Assembly (NCBI GenBank): GCA_030849465.1
Contig: JARVLF010000006.1
Location: 186,001-250,000, forward strand
Origin: Moesziomyces globuligerus
Taxonomy: Eukaryota; Basidiomycota; Ustilaginomycetes; Ustilaginales; Ustilaginaceae
Length of the DNA stretch: 64,000 nucleotides
Reading direction: 5' to 3'
Shown here: positions 1-9,985 of the stretch, piece after piece
Numbering within the stretch: the stretch's first letter is position 1
Layout: the number at the start of each line of letters is the position of its first letter
Notes under the pieces: generated by a model
The model's database searches: none
Told to the model about the DNA's origin: nothing
The model's input: the letters and a program-made list of their open reading frames with translations, nothing else
Made by a program: the position numbers and the translations under genes

Positions 1-1237
1 TCAGGCTTTGAACGAAGAACCAGGGTCGGAAGGAGCGGGCGAGCGCGCCTCGCAGCACCGTGACGAGCACATCTCGGACGATGAACTTCTCTGTATCGGG
101 AGCGAACTCGTCGGCCGGCAGTAGTGAGGAGAGCAGATTGTAAACAGCGACGCGAAGATACGTCAGGTCTATCTTGCCATCCAGAGCGTACGTATCGCGA
201 TCGATGCCCGGATGGGGGCAAGCCATGCTCAGCAGCTCGGCAACTTGAAGCGGAGAGCCAGATGCTGGGTCGATCCCAGAGAGAGGCAAAAAGGTGCTCT
301 GGTATTCTTCCGGAAGCTGTTCGTGAGTCCGTTGGCGGCGCTGCACATCGTACTCGGCCGATGATGCGTCCTGCACCGGGCTTGGGGAGGTTGCATGTGC
401 GCCCAAAGGTGCCCAGACGCTGCCGGACTTGGCGCACGCTTGTCGGAAGTCGCGGCAGTGCTGTCGAAGAATGAGCGGGACATCGCGAGAGAGCATGTAG
501 TGCACTCGCGGAAGGTCCGATTGAGAAGGCGCTCGGGAAGCATGTACGTCACCCTCGTGAGTTGCAGGCGAGGATGGACCGGCTCTTGTCTGGGCGACTT
601 GACGCTCGACGATGGTGTGAATCACCGCCGTGACGATTGATGTGACCTGGGTGAGGAACTCGCGGTCCGGCGTGAGCTTGCTGTACCATGGCAGCACCGT
701 CTCTCGTAGGAGGTAGGCCAGAAGCAAATAGATTTCGTGATCCAGGTCGGCATCCTGCGTGATGCTGGGAGCCGCGTCGTTGGTAGCCAGATCCTGGAAG
801 AGGATACGACGGTAGAATGCTCGCTCGGTAAGGCGTTCGCTGTCGTTGGAGTCCTTGCCTTGCTCCTTGCTCTTTGACGATGGAGCATCGATTCTCTCCG
901 CGGATGACGCAGGGCGATGATCGCCGTGTGCCTTTGTCTGCGTAGCGGTGTGCGAAGAGGCGGAGGCGGAGGCAGTGGCCGGTGCAGGGGTGTCAAACGG
1001 ATTGTGATCGAAGCGGTACGCGGCGGGCGACATCGGTCTGGGCGAAAGCGTTGCGTGTACGGCATCTCTGCTGACCGAAGCGTGGGAAGCGCCTAGAGGC
1101 GAGGCGACATCGCGAAAGGCCGGCGAGGATGCGAAGGGCGACGAGGTGTCCCTACGAATGGCGAACGCAGCGACGGTCGAGGGCGTTGGTGAAGCCGAGG
1201 GCGATGGCGCGCCTCGCCTCGCGGGCTCTCGAGCCAT
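1..1237 (-). CDS. PXA-domain protein (sorting-nexin-associated), C-terminal part missing
   Basis: An open minus-strand frame starts at the ATG at 1237-1235 and runs without a stop off the left edge, giving about 412 residues. The first ~130 residues are Ser/Ala/Pro/Thr-rich and probably disordered. From about residue 145 the chain becomes ordered, with helices containing LDHEIYLLLAYLLRETVLPW, then FLTQVTSIVTAVIHTIVERQ, and later LTYLRVAVYNLLSSLLPADE. This pattern of paired helices, a conserved tryptophan and a C-terminal FIVRDVLVTVLRGALARSFRPW stretch fits the PXA domain of SNX13/SNX25/Mdm1-type proteins, which act at endosome or ER contact membranes. A loop of roughly 60 residues of low complexity interrupts the domain. 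I cannot tell whether PX or RGS domains follow. Family confidence is moderate and the start is good because it is the first Met of the frame. Confidence 0.7.
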   Translation of the reverse strand, partial: MAREPARRGAPSPSASPTPSTVAAFAIRRDTSSPFASSPAFRDVASPLGASHASVSRDAVHATLSPRPMSPAAYRFDHNPFDTPAPATASASASSHTATQTKAHGDHRPASSAERIDAPSSKSKEQGKDSNDSERLTERAFYRRILFQDLATNDAAPSITQDADLDHEIYLLLAYLLRETVLPWYSKLTPDREFLTQVTSIVTAVIHTIVERQVAQTRAGPSSPATHEGDVHASRAPSQSDLPRVHYMLSRDVPLILRQHCRDFRQACAKSGSVWAPLGAHATSPSPVQDASSAEYDVQRRQRTHEQLPEEYQSTFLPLSGIDPASGSPLQVAELLSMACPHPGIDRDTYALDGKIDLTYLRVAVYNLLSSLLPADEFAPDTEKFIVRDVLVTVLRGALARSFRPWFFVQSL

Positions 1238-1490
1238 GAGTGGCGGACGCCTTGAGGGCAATCAAGCAGCTGGCTCGATATGTGGCTCAGTGTGATGGAG
1301 GACGTTGCTTGGGTCCGGCAGAAGCGAGAGCAACACGCATGACCGTGGCTGCAGCCAACACTCTCTCACTGCGCGTCTCACCGAGATCCGTGTTGGTCAA
1401 CGGCTCACGGGCCTGTGATTTCAGGGGCTTGACACCACGAAAACCAGAAATCAAAAAAGGGGCAAGAAAGAATATCCAAAATCGAGGCCA

Positions 1491-1512
1491 AAAAAAAGGG
1501 AGGGGGGGGGGG
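1491..1512. repeat. Poly-A / poly-G homopolymer tract
   Basis: A run of A is followed directly by a run of about ten or more G. This is simple sequence with no coding role and is a likely place for length errors in sequencing. Confidence 0.7.
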
Positions 1513-3355
1513 AAATTGGTTGTGGGCCATCCATCTGACCTCGATGGGCCAATGGTCACACGCATCACTTCCTATCTCGTTCAACCGATAACGTAGCCTT
1601 CGCTACGATGAGCAGGTGATGAACTAGCAGGCAGACTCTGACGCCGAGTCGGAGCACTTGTGCGAGGTCTACGAGCAAGATCGATCCGTGGCACGCAGAC
1701 AACCCATACATCTCGAGCGCGGCAGTGTCTCTTTCCGCGGCAGACCGCCGGTGGGCCGCTCACATGACGGCGCATGCTTAGCAGTGAGGCCGGAACTGCG
1801 CTCCGAAAGGAAGATGAGCACGGATGAAGCGGCCTCAAAAGTGTCCAATGTGCGTGCGAGCAAATGAACATTGCATACCTGCATGGAAGCCCTCGGATGA
1901 GACGGGATCCCTCCTTGGTCTTGCTCTCATCTAGCACCGGTCCTGTGGCGTGCTGTTTGAGCGCAACCCGTCAGCAAGCTTATCATCCCGTGGCGTGTAG
2001 CGTTTCTGGAGCAGGTCAAGCTTGCGCGAACGCAACTCACACCGCTCAAGGCTGAGCTTGCTTGCCATTTCGGGAGGGTCTTCCTTGACTGCACGTCGTC
2101 CAGTGAAAGCTTCGCCCCGAGGCAATCCTGGCAGGACGTTTGATGGGAATGAAAGAGCTGCATGAAGTCCGCACGACCTGACTGCTCCGAGCGACCTCCG
2201 TCAAAATCGCCGACGTCCGCGGGAAGATTGGATGGTACACCGAATGGATTGCCGCATGAGGGTTACGCCTATGTTCCAGAAGTATGGGGCTCCCGGAACA
2301 ACGCAATCGCACAGCGCCAATCTGCACAGGCGCTGCACCGTCAACGTCAGGCACCCGATCCTCGACCGAAGTGGCCAGGTTGAGCGTTGCTGCGGGCTGC
2401 GGCTTCAACCCACGCCGCAAACCCCCACCAATAAAGGATGCTTGCCCACGCCTATACGCCCCTGATTTCATAGTTAGTGCTGCAATGGAGCAGCGCTCTT
2501 GCCTCGGCCTCAAAAGACTTCACGTCGTGGTCGTCGAAACTCTGCGGAGAGAGTGGAGCGGTTAGAGCGCTTGGCGAGCTGCAAGGACGGAGCAATTTCG
2601 CTCCAAATGCCACAGTCTCCCTCGCTTAGCGCTCGCTCTGAACCATCTCGGCCTCGCTTGGGCAGCCAAGGTGCCGTCGTTCGTCCCCCATCCTCGCATC
2701 ATCGGCCACATGGTCCAAGCCATCTTGGGCTCCACAGCCAGTTCTCCACAGGAATAGCTTAGTTCGGCCGTGCGAGCCGGTTCGGTCTTGGCCGCGATGC
2801 TTTGCATTACCTTTTTTCTTTTCTTTTGGCCTGCCGCCCAGCATGCTGATCTTGGCCAGAAGCCGACTATGCGTCACGCCACTGCTCCCTTCTCACACCG
2901 CCAAGGACGGAAGGATCAGTCTGCGACGCATCGAGCAGCATGTTGCACCAAACCACGCCTCGGATGCACCCCAAACACGCAACATGAAGCCCCACGCTGA
3001 CCTCGGCCCCAAAGTGGGAAGAACGGAAGAGCATCGCCTTTGTGCCATACTCCTCCCGCTTTGTGTTTGCCTTCATCTCCACGCCCGCATGAGCTCCCGC
3101 AGCCCATTGCAGACCGACGTCGTAGGCCTGCTTCATCTGTCCAGTCGTGTGGCGCTTCCTGCAGCTCGTATCACAGCGGCTGCCCTTACCGGTCAGAGAT
3201 ATCTGCCTGGCGCAGACTGTCTCGCCCAAATTCGCTTCGTCCCACCCCCTCGGCTCCTTTGGCTGCTTGCATGCGCCTGACCCCAACCTCGTCGATCAGG
3301 GCTTGCTGTGATACTCAAGCAGACCCCACTTTGCCCCTCAGTTGCAACACGAGTG

Positions 3356-3364
3356 CATATATAG
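3356..3364 (+). promoter_or_regulatory. TATA-like element upstream of invertase
   Basis: The sequence CATATATAG lies about 395 bp before the chosen invertase ATG and is followed by pyrimidine-rich DNA. If used, it would give a 5' leader of roughly 350 nt. The position is compatible with a TATA box, but function is inferred. Confidence 0.4.
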
Positions 3365-3756
3365 TCTCGAGATCTTGCCTCACTCCTCGTCCCTCCCTTC
3401 CTCATCCCACCTCAAGACCCTGAGTCAGGCTCCTCCTTGCTCCTTTTTGCGCCTAGCTTCCTGGGTACATCTGCTCGACCCCCAGTACGCCTCTCATTAC
3501 GTTCACGTGCAGAACTGTTTCGCACTCCGACGTTGTTTGCCTCTCCCTCGGTCCTTCTGCGGCATTTGCATCTGCGTAACCGCCGATCCGAATTGGGAAT
3601 TTGGCATCCTCCACAATCCTCTCGCTCTGGGCCCCCGCACCCGCACGCAGGAATTTGTCCACAACCGTCGTTGTGAGATCGTCAACGCAGCTTTCAACGC
3701 TAGGACGAACGCAAAGACTCCCCTCGGCAACTTTCGGGCAAGATTCATCTCGCACC

Positions 3757-5550
3757 ATGAAGGCAATCATCTCTTGCGCCGCAGCTGCCGTGTTTGCGGC
3801 CGCATGTGTCTCTGCTGCGCCCTCGCCCGTCGATCCTTTCGACCTCAGCTCGCAGGCCAGCCCCATCTATGCTAGGATGAACAAGGATGGCGACAGCAGC
3901 AGCAACGGCCAGGGCAAGTGCCTCAGCTCCAACGGCAGCTCGGTGGCTGGCTACCAGCCTGCCGTTTACACGGAGCCTGTGCGGCCGCAGATCCACTTCT
4001 CGCCCACAGTCAATTTCATGAACGATCCCAACGGTCTCGTCTACAGCAACGGCACCTGGCACCTCTTCTACCAGTACAACCCCACGCAGAACGTGGCGGG
4101 AAACCAGCACTGGGGCCACGCAATCTCGAAGGATCTGTACCATTGGGAGAACCTGCCGATCGCCATCGCTCCTGAGAAGGAGGGTGACGGCATCTTCAGT
4201 GGCAATGCGGTGATCGACTTTGAGAACACCACGGGCTTCTTCGACGAGTCGACGCCCAAGGACCAGCGTATCGTCGCCATGTACACGCTCAACACGCCCA
4301 CCTCCCAGACGCAGCACCTGGCATACTCTTCCGACGGCATCAACTTCACCAAGTACCCCAACGCCGTGATCGAGCGCGACCAGACCCAGTTCCGCGACCC
4401 CAAGGTGTTCTGGGACGAAAAGTCCTCGCGGTGGATCGTGGCGCTGGCGCTGTCGCAGGAGTTTGGTATCGTCTTCTACGCCTCGTCCAACATGAAGGAC
4501 TGGACCGAGGTGAGCCGCTTCCAGTCGTACGGCATCCTGGGCTACCAGTACGAGTGCCCAGATCTCTTCCAGGTGCCTGTGGAGGGCGGCCCGGATGACG
4601 GCAAGATGATGTACGTGCTCGCCATCTCGATCAACCCTGGCGCGCCCATCGGCGGATCGTTCGTGCAGTACTGGGTAGGAGACTGGGACGGCACCAAGTT
4701 CACGCCCCGCGACCAGGCAGTCAGGACCATGGACTTCAGCAAGGACTTTTACGCTTTCAGCAGCTGGTCAAACTCGCCTGGAAACAAGGCGTACGCTATC
4801 GCTTGGGCCAACAACTGGGAATACTCGCAGGTGGTGCCTACGACTCCCTTCCGCTCGATCCAGAGTCTGCCGCGCGAGCTCACGCTCAAGTACTACCGCC
4901 CCACGCCGCAGTTCGGCGACCTGATCCTCAACAACCGTCCCGTCAACTTGTCTGCCATCCCGAGCAAGACGCTGTTCAGCCACAAGAAGGCCGAGGGATC
5001 CAAGAACAATCAGACCGTCGCGCTCGAGGGCAAGGGTGCATTTGACATCAAGGCTACATTCAAGCTGCCGGGCACCGCCAACGCGACGTACAACACCATC
5101 GGCTCGTTTGAGATCTTTGCGGGCGACGGCAAGCAGAGCGTCAAGACCGGAATCCAGATGGGCGAGCCAACGTTTGCGTTCATCGACCGACGCAACGCGG
5201 GTCGCTCGTTTGCCGACACCAACCCCTTTTTCACGGACAAGACGTCGGGCATCGTGCGTTACCAGGCTAATTACACGAACAACGATGAGTACGTTCTCGG
5301 CCCCCTGCCCCCTTCGGCATACCAGGACGTGACGGGCAAGGACCGATACATCTCGCTGCACGCAGTGGTGGACAGGTCGGTGATCGAGGTGTTCGTCAAC
5401 GACGGCGAGCTCGCGGGCACCTCTGTGTTCTACTTTGACAACAATGAGATCCCCTCCAAGGTGCAGGTCTCGATCGGCGACAACAAGCTCGAGCTGGTCG
5501 ATCTTAACGTCAAGGCACTCTCGTCTATTTGGACCAAGTGCCAGAAGTGA
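3757..5550 (+). CDS. SUC2: Secreted invertase, glycoside hydrolase family 32
   Basis: A 597-residue beta-fructofuranosidase that would hydrolyse sucrose to glucose and fructose outside the cell. The start at 3757 (context CACCATGA) gives a signal peptide at residues 1-20, with a hydrophobic Ala-rich core ending in VSAAPSP; an upstream in-frame Met at 3601 would bury it. GH32 landmarks are in order: NDPNG with the nucleophile Asp90, RDP at 213-215 (transition-state Asp214), and YECPDL with the acid/base Glu266. A C-terminal beta-sandwich follows, including DRSVIEVFVNDG. Several N-x-S/T sites suggest glycosylation. Length fits fungal invertases. Related enzymes can also transfer fructosyl units or attack fructans, and sequence alone does not separate these. 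In a plant-associated fungus it would feed on apoplastic sucrose, which is inference. Confidence 0.95.
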   Translation: MKAIISCAAAAVFAAACVSAAPSPVDPFDLSSQASPIYARMNKDGDSSSNGQGKCLSSNGSSVAGYQPAVYTEPVRPQIHFSPTVNFMNDPNGLVYSNGTWHLFYQYNPTQNVAGNQHWGHAISKDLYHWENLPIAIAPEKEGDGIFSGNAVIDFENTTGFFDESTPKDQRIVAMYTLNTPTSQTQHLAYSSDGINFTKYPNAVIERDQTQFRDPKVFWDEKSSRWIVALALSQEFGIVFYASSNMKDWTEVSRFQSYGILGYQYECPDLFQVPVEGGPDDGKMMYVLAISINPGAPIGGSFVQYWVGDWDGTKFTPRDQAVRTMDFSKDFYAFSSWSNSPGNKAYAIAWANNWEYSQVVPTTPFRSIQSLPRELTLKYYRPTPQFGDLILNNRPVNLSAIPSKTLFSHKKAEGSKNNQTVALEGKGAFDIKATFKLPGTANATYNTIGSFEIFAGDGKQSVKTGIQMGEPTFAFIDRRNAGRSFADTNPFFTDKTSGIVRYQANYTNNDEYVLGPLPPSAYQDVTGKDRYISLHAVVDRSVIEVFVNDGELAGTSVFYFDNNEIPSKVQVSIGDNKLELVDLNVKALSSIWTKCQK

Positions 5551-7182
5551 GAGGTTACCACGCTCTAAGAATTCCGCGGTGTCGAAGCATAAAGTCAAGA
5601 CGCCGCGTTGTCCGAATGCAAAAGTTGTCGCATGCTCTCGCCAGGTTGATGCTGTGTAAATGTGCGAGATGATTCGGATCATTTGTGGCGCCCCGGACAT
5701 TGACTGGACATGCATGGCAGTGAGCGAGTCGAGTGGCTTGATACGACCGGACCGCAGACGAGTTTAGGCGCCGCACTTGGCGAGCATGGGATCGATTGGA
5801 TGGACCCCTGCGAGCGGATCACAGGTCCGGTACAGGTCCGAAGTGCCGTCCAGGTATCCTGATCAGACTGCATGGCTGCAAGAGCCAGAGGGGATTCAAT
5901 GACGGACCTCGTGCTTGATTCAGTAGGCGAGGCGAGTTGGTTTTGCCGACGTGGGATGTCAATGCAAGCTTCTTGGTGCAAGGGTCCTCGGTGGACTCGG
6001 CCATTGAGGCGAGGGCTCTAGGCGGGCAACTGAAGATGCGCCACCCATAACGACCGACCGGCCAACCAACAAATACATTTACAGTGGAAACAAGGTAGAA
6101 TAAAAATTAAATCAAGGAATCTCGGATTGCTTGGCCGGCCGGCAATTGCATTCAACAACGACAGCTGTCAGGGACGGGCACGCCTGGCGGGAAATCGGCC
6201 TCCCACCTCTTTGCTCGTCGGGCCAATCAAACCGACCCCAGCGCCTCCTCCCACTTTCTCCCGCATGCGCCGCCACCAGCTCAACTTTCGCTACATGTCG
6301 GCCATTTCTCGCCGTCCGTGCAGATGCGAGCACGAGGGACCTTGCAACTCGGGTCGGAGCCCCACCAATTTCCCCACGCAACAAAGCCGACAATTCCTCG
6401 CTCCTCGCCGGCCTGGAAACATCCGCTCCAACCACCCCACGTTCACCCGCGCCTCTTTGCTTCCAACGTCCTTCGTACATCCTCACTTATCGTCTGCACG
6501 AGCGTACCGACGTCCGCTCGTGCTTGCCGCCCAGACTCTCGGCTAACTCTCGTATGTCTCATCCGACCCGCGATTTCTTGCGACTCAGTGCAGAATCGGC
6601 CGCCCTTTCCGACCCAGACAGCCAACCGGACCGTAATTTGCCGCTCTGCCCATGTGCATACGTGCGCAAAGTGTCTTTGTAGTTGTACTTGTCCGCGTGC
6701 TCGCGTGTAACGTATGCTCGATTTTTGGCCGGCATCTTGCAGCCTGTTCCTTGCATATGACCACTGATCGATTGCATCGCCACTGCTGCGCCTGTTCGAC
6801 TGCGCACGACCAGCCAAAGGGCAACTACACGTTGCCCTGTGGGTAAATCTCTGCGTGGGGTAATTCTTTATTTTATTTTCTTATTTTGTTTGAAGAATCT
6901 CCCCGCGGCCGAGCCCGTGGGGGGATTTTTTTTTTTGGGATGGGTTCGGCGTCTGGACAGGCACAACTCGACGCGTTGCTCCTCGCCACGCTTTGCTTGT
7001 GGGGTCTCCAGCCTAGCCTCGTCTCCGCAATGACCTCGAAGCGAGCCGCACTTCGCTGTAGCCTAGCATTGTCATGCGTACGCTTGCTTCTCTGTGGCTC
7101 AGCTTCACAGATGTATATAGGCCTTCCTCCGTCCCATAGCAAGCCTTCCGCGCATTTCCAAGTTCCCCACAACCTTGCAAAA
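5551..7182. other. Intergenic region between invertase and MFS permease
   Basis: About 1.6 kb holds the invertase 3' end and the permease promoter. Frames of 80-180 codons occur on both strands around 6100-6800 but show no motif and overlap one another. T-rich stretches lie at about 6868-6900 and 6925-6940. Confidence 0.5.
7112..7119 (+). promoter_or_regulatory. TATA-like element upstream of MFS permease
   Basis: TGTATATA lies about 65 bp before the ATG at 7183. The spacing suggests a short leader, and it argues against the longer in-frame start at 6886, which would lie upstream of this element. Confidence 0.45.
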
Positions 7183-8805
7183 ATGTCTGAGAAGCACGAG
7201 ACACCCGACCTTGAGGGAGCTCACAAGCTCGCCGCCGTCCAATCGGTCACCACCGATGCCTCGATGCTCGACAAGGAGAGCGTGATCAATGGCAAGCCCT
7301 CGCACGGCGCCGTGCCTGTGCTGCCCAGCACAATTATCGAAGAGGCCGACGAAGAGGTGCTCAAATTCACCGACGCGTCCATCACCATCACCCCCGAGGA
7401 GAACAAGCGCCTACTTCGCATCGTTGACAAGCGTGTCCTCACAATCATGCTTGGCACCTACTTCTGCCAGAGTCTGGACAAGCAGATCCTCAGTTTTGCA
7501 TCCATCATGGGCATTCGTGAAGACCTCAAACTCAAAGGCCAGGAATATTCGTGGCTTTTCACCTGTCTCTACCTCGCCATCCTCTGCACGGAGGGTCTGC
7601 AGAACTACCTCGTACAGCGTCTTCCCATCAACCGATGGCTTGGATTCTGCGTCTTCGCATGGGGCTTGACCTGCTGCTTCGTCGCACTCTGCCACAACTT
7701 TACCGGGATCCTTATCCTTCGAATTCTTCTCGGATGCTTCGAATGCGTCTGTCAGCCCGCCTTCGTCGCTCTCTCGGCCATCTGGTATCGCAAAGACGAG
7801 CAGGCAAGGACGATCACTCTGTGGTACTGTTGCAACGGAGTTCAGGCTATGTTTGGAGGCCTTTTGGGCTTCGCTTTCTACCATATTCATGGCGCGGCAC
7901 TCGCCTCGTGGAGGATCATGTTCCTCGTCCTCGGTCTTTTGACCGTGATTTGGGGTGCTGCCATCGTCTACATTCTTCCTGCCTCTCCCATGAAGGCGCG
8001 CGGGATTTCGGACGATGATCGCATCAAGATTATCGAGCGGGTGCGAGAGAACCAGACCGGTGTTCAGAATCGCAAGTTCAAGCTCGAACACGTCTGGGAG
8101 GCGCTCAAGGACCCGCAAGCCTGGTGCCTGTTTGCTATCAACTTCCTCAACACAATCCCCACTGGCGGTCTCGGAAGCTACGGAAACATCATTATCAAGA
8201 CCAATCTCGGCTTTTCGGTGCTGGAGACCAACCTACTCGGTCTGGCCCAGGGCTCGTTCCAGATCATGGTCCTCCTCATGGCCGCCTACGCCGCCAAGAA
8301 GTGGAACCAGACCATTCTCACTGCGGTCATGTTCACCCTGCCCAATATCATCTCTGCCGTGCTATTCCTTACGGTCCCCAACACTAAGGAGCACGCCGGC
8401 GGCCTTCTGTTCGCCTTCTACATGACCATCTGCATTCAGGCGCAGGCCACTCTCTCCTTCTCGCTGCTCAGCCGAAACGTCGCTGGTCAGACCAAGAGGG
8501 GTGTGGTCACTGCCATGACCTTTATTGGCTGGGCTGCTGGAAACTCGGCAGGACCTCAGCTCTTCCAGGCCAAGGATATGCCGCTCTATCGAAAGGCATT
8601 TATCGGCCAGCTCGGATGCTACGTGGCGTCGATCCTCGTGCTCCTCGGCCTGCGCGTCTACTACATGGACCAGAACCGAAGGAAACGCCGGGCCAACAAC
8701 GTCATGAAGGGTCGTGCAGAGGACGCCGAGGACGAGATCGACCTTTCCAAGGCTTTCCTTGACTTGACCGACAAGCAGAACCTCGACTTCCGATACTCTT
8801 ACTAG
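7183..8805 (+). CDS. MFS permease, anion:cation symporter (Dal5/Tna1) type
   Basis: A 540-residue polytopic plasma-membrane transporter. The start at 7183 gives a ~75-residue hydrophilic acidic N-terminus; the upstream extension to 6886 crosses a TATA-like element and T-runs and looks non-coding. The core begins at KRLLRIVDKRVLTIMLGTYF and continues with about 12 hydrophobic segments, including LKGQEYSWLFTCLYLAIL and RILLGCFECVCQPAFVAL, the arrangement of the allantoate/nicotinate/vitamin (ACS) branch rather than sugar porters. The substrate cannot be told from sequence: carboxylates, ureides, vitamins or small peptides are all possible. It sits between invertase and a GH31 enzyme, but its subfamily argues against sugar transport. 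The C-terminal tail is charged. Confidence 0.85.
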   Translation: MSEKHETPDLEGAHKLAAVQSVTTDASMLDKESVINGKPSHGAVPVLPSTIIEEADEEVLKFTDASITITPEENKRLLRIVDKRVLTIMLGTYFCQSLDKQILSFASIMGIREDLKLKGQEYSWLFTCLYLAILCTEGLQNYLVQRLPINRWLGFCVFAWGLTCCFVALCHNFTGILILRILLGCFECVCQPAFVALSAIWYRKDEQARTITLWYCCNGVQAMFGGLLGFAFYHIHGAALASWRIMFLVLGLLTVIWGAAIVYILPASPMKARGISDDDRIKIIERVRENQTGVQNRKFKLEHVWEALKDPQAWCLFAINFLNTIPTGGLGSYGNIIIKTNLGFSVLETNLLGLAQGSFQIMVLLMAAYAAKKWNQTILTAVMFTLPNIISAVLFLTVPNTKEHAGGLLFAFYMTICIQAQATLSFSLLSRNVAGQTKRGVVTAMTFIGWAAGNSAGPQLFQAKDMPLYRKAFIGQLGCYVASILVLLGLRVYYMDQNRRKRRANNVMKGRAEDAEDEIDLSKAFLDLTDKQNLDFRYSY

Positions 8806-9985
8806 GTCTCTGTTCTCGGACCATGCCACGACTTGCAACGATTTCATGAATACTCATTTATTTATTTTCTCGAACAATTGGTCCCACTCGTCGCGTGCCG
8901 GCAAAGTTGACGGGTGTCGGGGATTTTTCCTGTTTGTTTTTTCTTTTCTGATTTGGGTGTCGGTCTTGCACGAGGACTAGGACGAAGAGTTGAGTTGCCC
9001 GTCATATGTTGTAAGGGTCGGATCGGGGGATTCGGCCCATAATGCATCAGACTGGGGGCGTAGCAAGTGTAGCGCGAGAAGGCCGTTGCTCTCGCTTCTC
9101 GCGCGGAGGTTGAAATTGCGAGATGCGGCTATCACGGCCAAGGGTAATCGGCGGGTCGGGAGGAGAAAGCGGGCCGCGAATGTGGGAGGCCAGCAACCCC
9201 GCTCACATGTCGAGCCTGATTGGTCCTACCACGCCGGTCAATTGCTGCCCACGGCGACGAACCGTCGAGTCCACACAGTCCGCACCGAGTCCCACTCGGC
9301 TACTCGGTTCTCCCGAAGCCACCATTTGCCATTACCCCCTCACACTCCGCAGGCGCTGCCTTGCCTCGGACCAAGCACGATCTCGTGCTTGCGGTCCGGA
9401 CCGAAGAGCCGGGGTCCACGGCAAATGAGAGCCAGCAGTGCGGAAAGCGGTCCGACCCTGTACATGAACCCCATGTTCCTGGCCGCGCTCCTGTCAGTTC
9501 AACGATGCAGGAGCAGCATGGGGTCTGGTCTCCGGCTTCGCGCGAGTCCGCCTTTTTGATCCCTGGACCCTGAGCACTACAAGCCCCGCGCGCAATTCTT
9601 CTTCCTTGCTCGCGACTCTCGCACTGGCCAGCAAGCAGCCTTGCACCCATGGCACGTTCGCATTCGCTTGCACCTGGTCCCGGCTAGCGCTACGCTTGAT
9701 GCTCGTAGGCACGTCACCAAATGCAGCCTGCGCCCTACCAGCAGTACTCATGCTGCAAGTCAAGCTCGTGCGATCAAGCGTGTTTGCCCATTCGGCCATT
9801 TGTTCGGCGACATCTCCTTGAGACGTTGGAATGAGCGCAGAGCGCCCAGCCGAAAGCTGATGCCCTCCATTCTCGTCCTGCGCGTTCGCTCCTGGAACTG
9901 GCCGCAGCGTCGATCCTTCTTAAAGCATACCATGCCCTTGGCTAATCTTCCTCATTGACGCAACTTTACTTGACATCCCTTCCCT
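8806..9985. other. Intergenic region upstream of GH31 gene
   Basis: About 1.2 kb with a T-rich 3' end of the permease gene near 8850-8950, then GC-rich DNA. Small overlapping frames on both strands have no recognisable content. The final ~150 bp serve as promoter and leader for the GH31 gene. Confidence 0.5.

Larger units (their letters stand above)
1238..3756. other. Long intergenic region between the PXA gene and invertase
   Basis: About 2.5 kb lies between two divergently oriented genes. Short frames exist on both strands (for example 2046-2513 on the minus strand), but none has a recognisable motif, a convincing splice structure or sustained codon bias. The region holds an A-run followed by a G-run near 1491-1512. 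The last 400 bp before the invertase are C/T-rich with a TATA-like element, as expected for a regulated promoter and a long 5' leader. Confidence 0.5.

Noticed and set aside
6886..7182. Extended N-terminus of the MFS permease (99 extra residues)
   Set aside because: It spans T-runs and a TATA-like element close to the preferred start, and reads like translated promoter.
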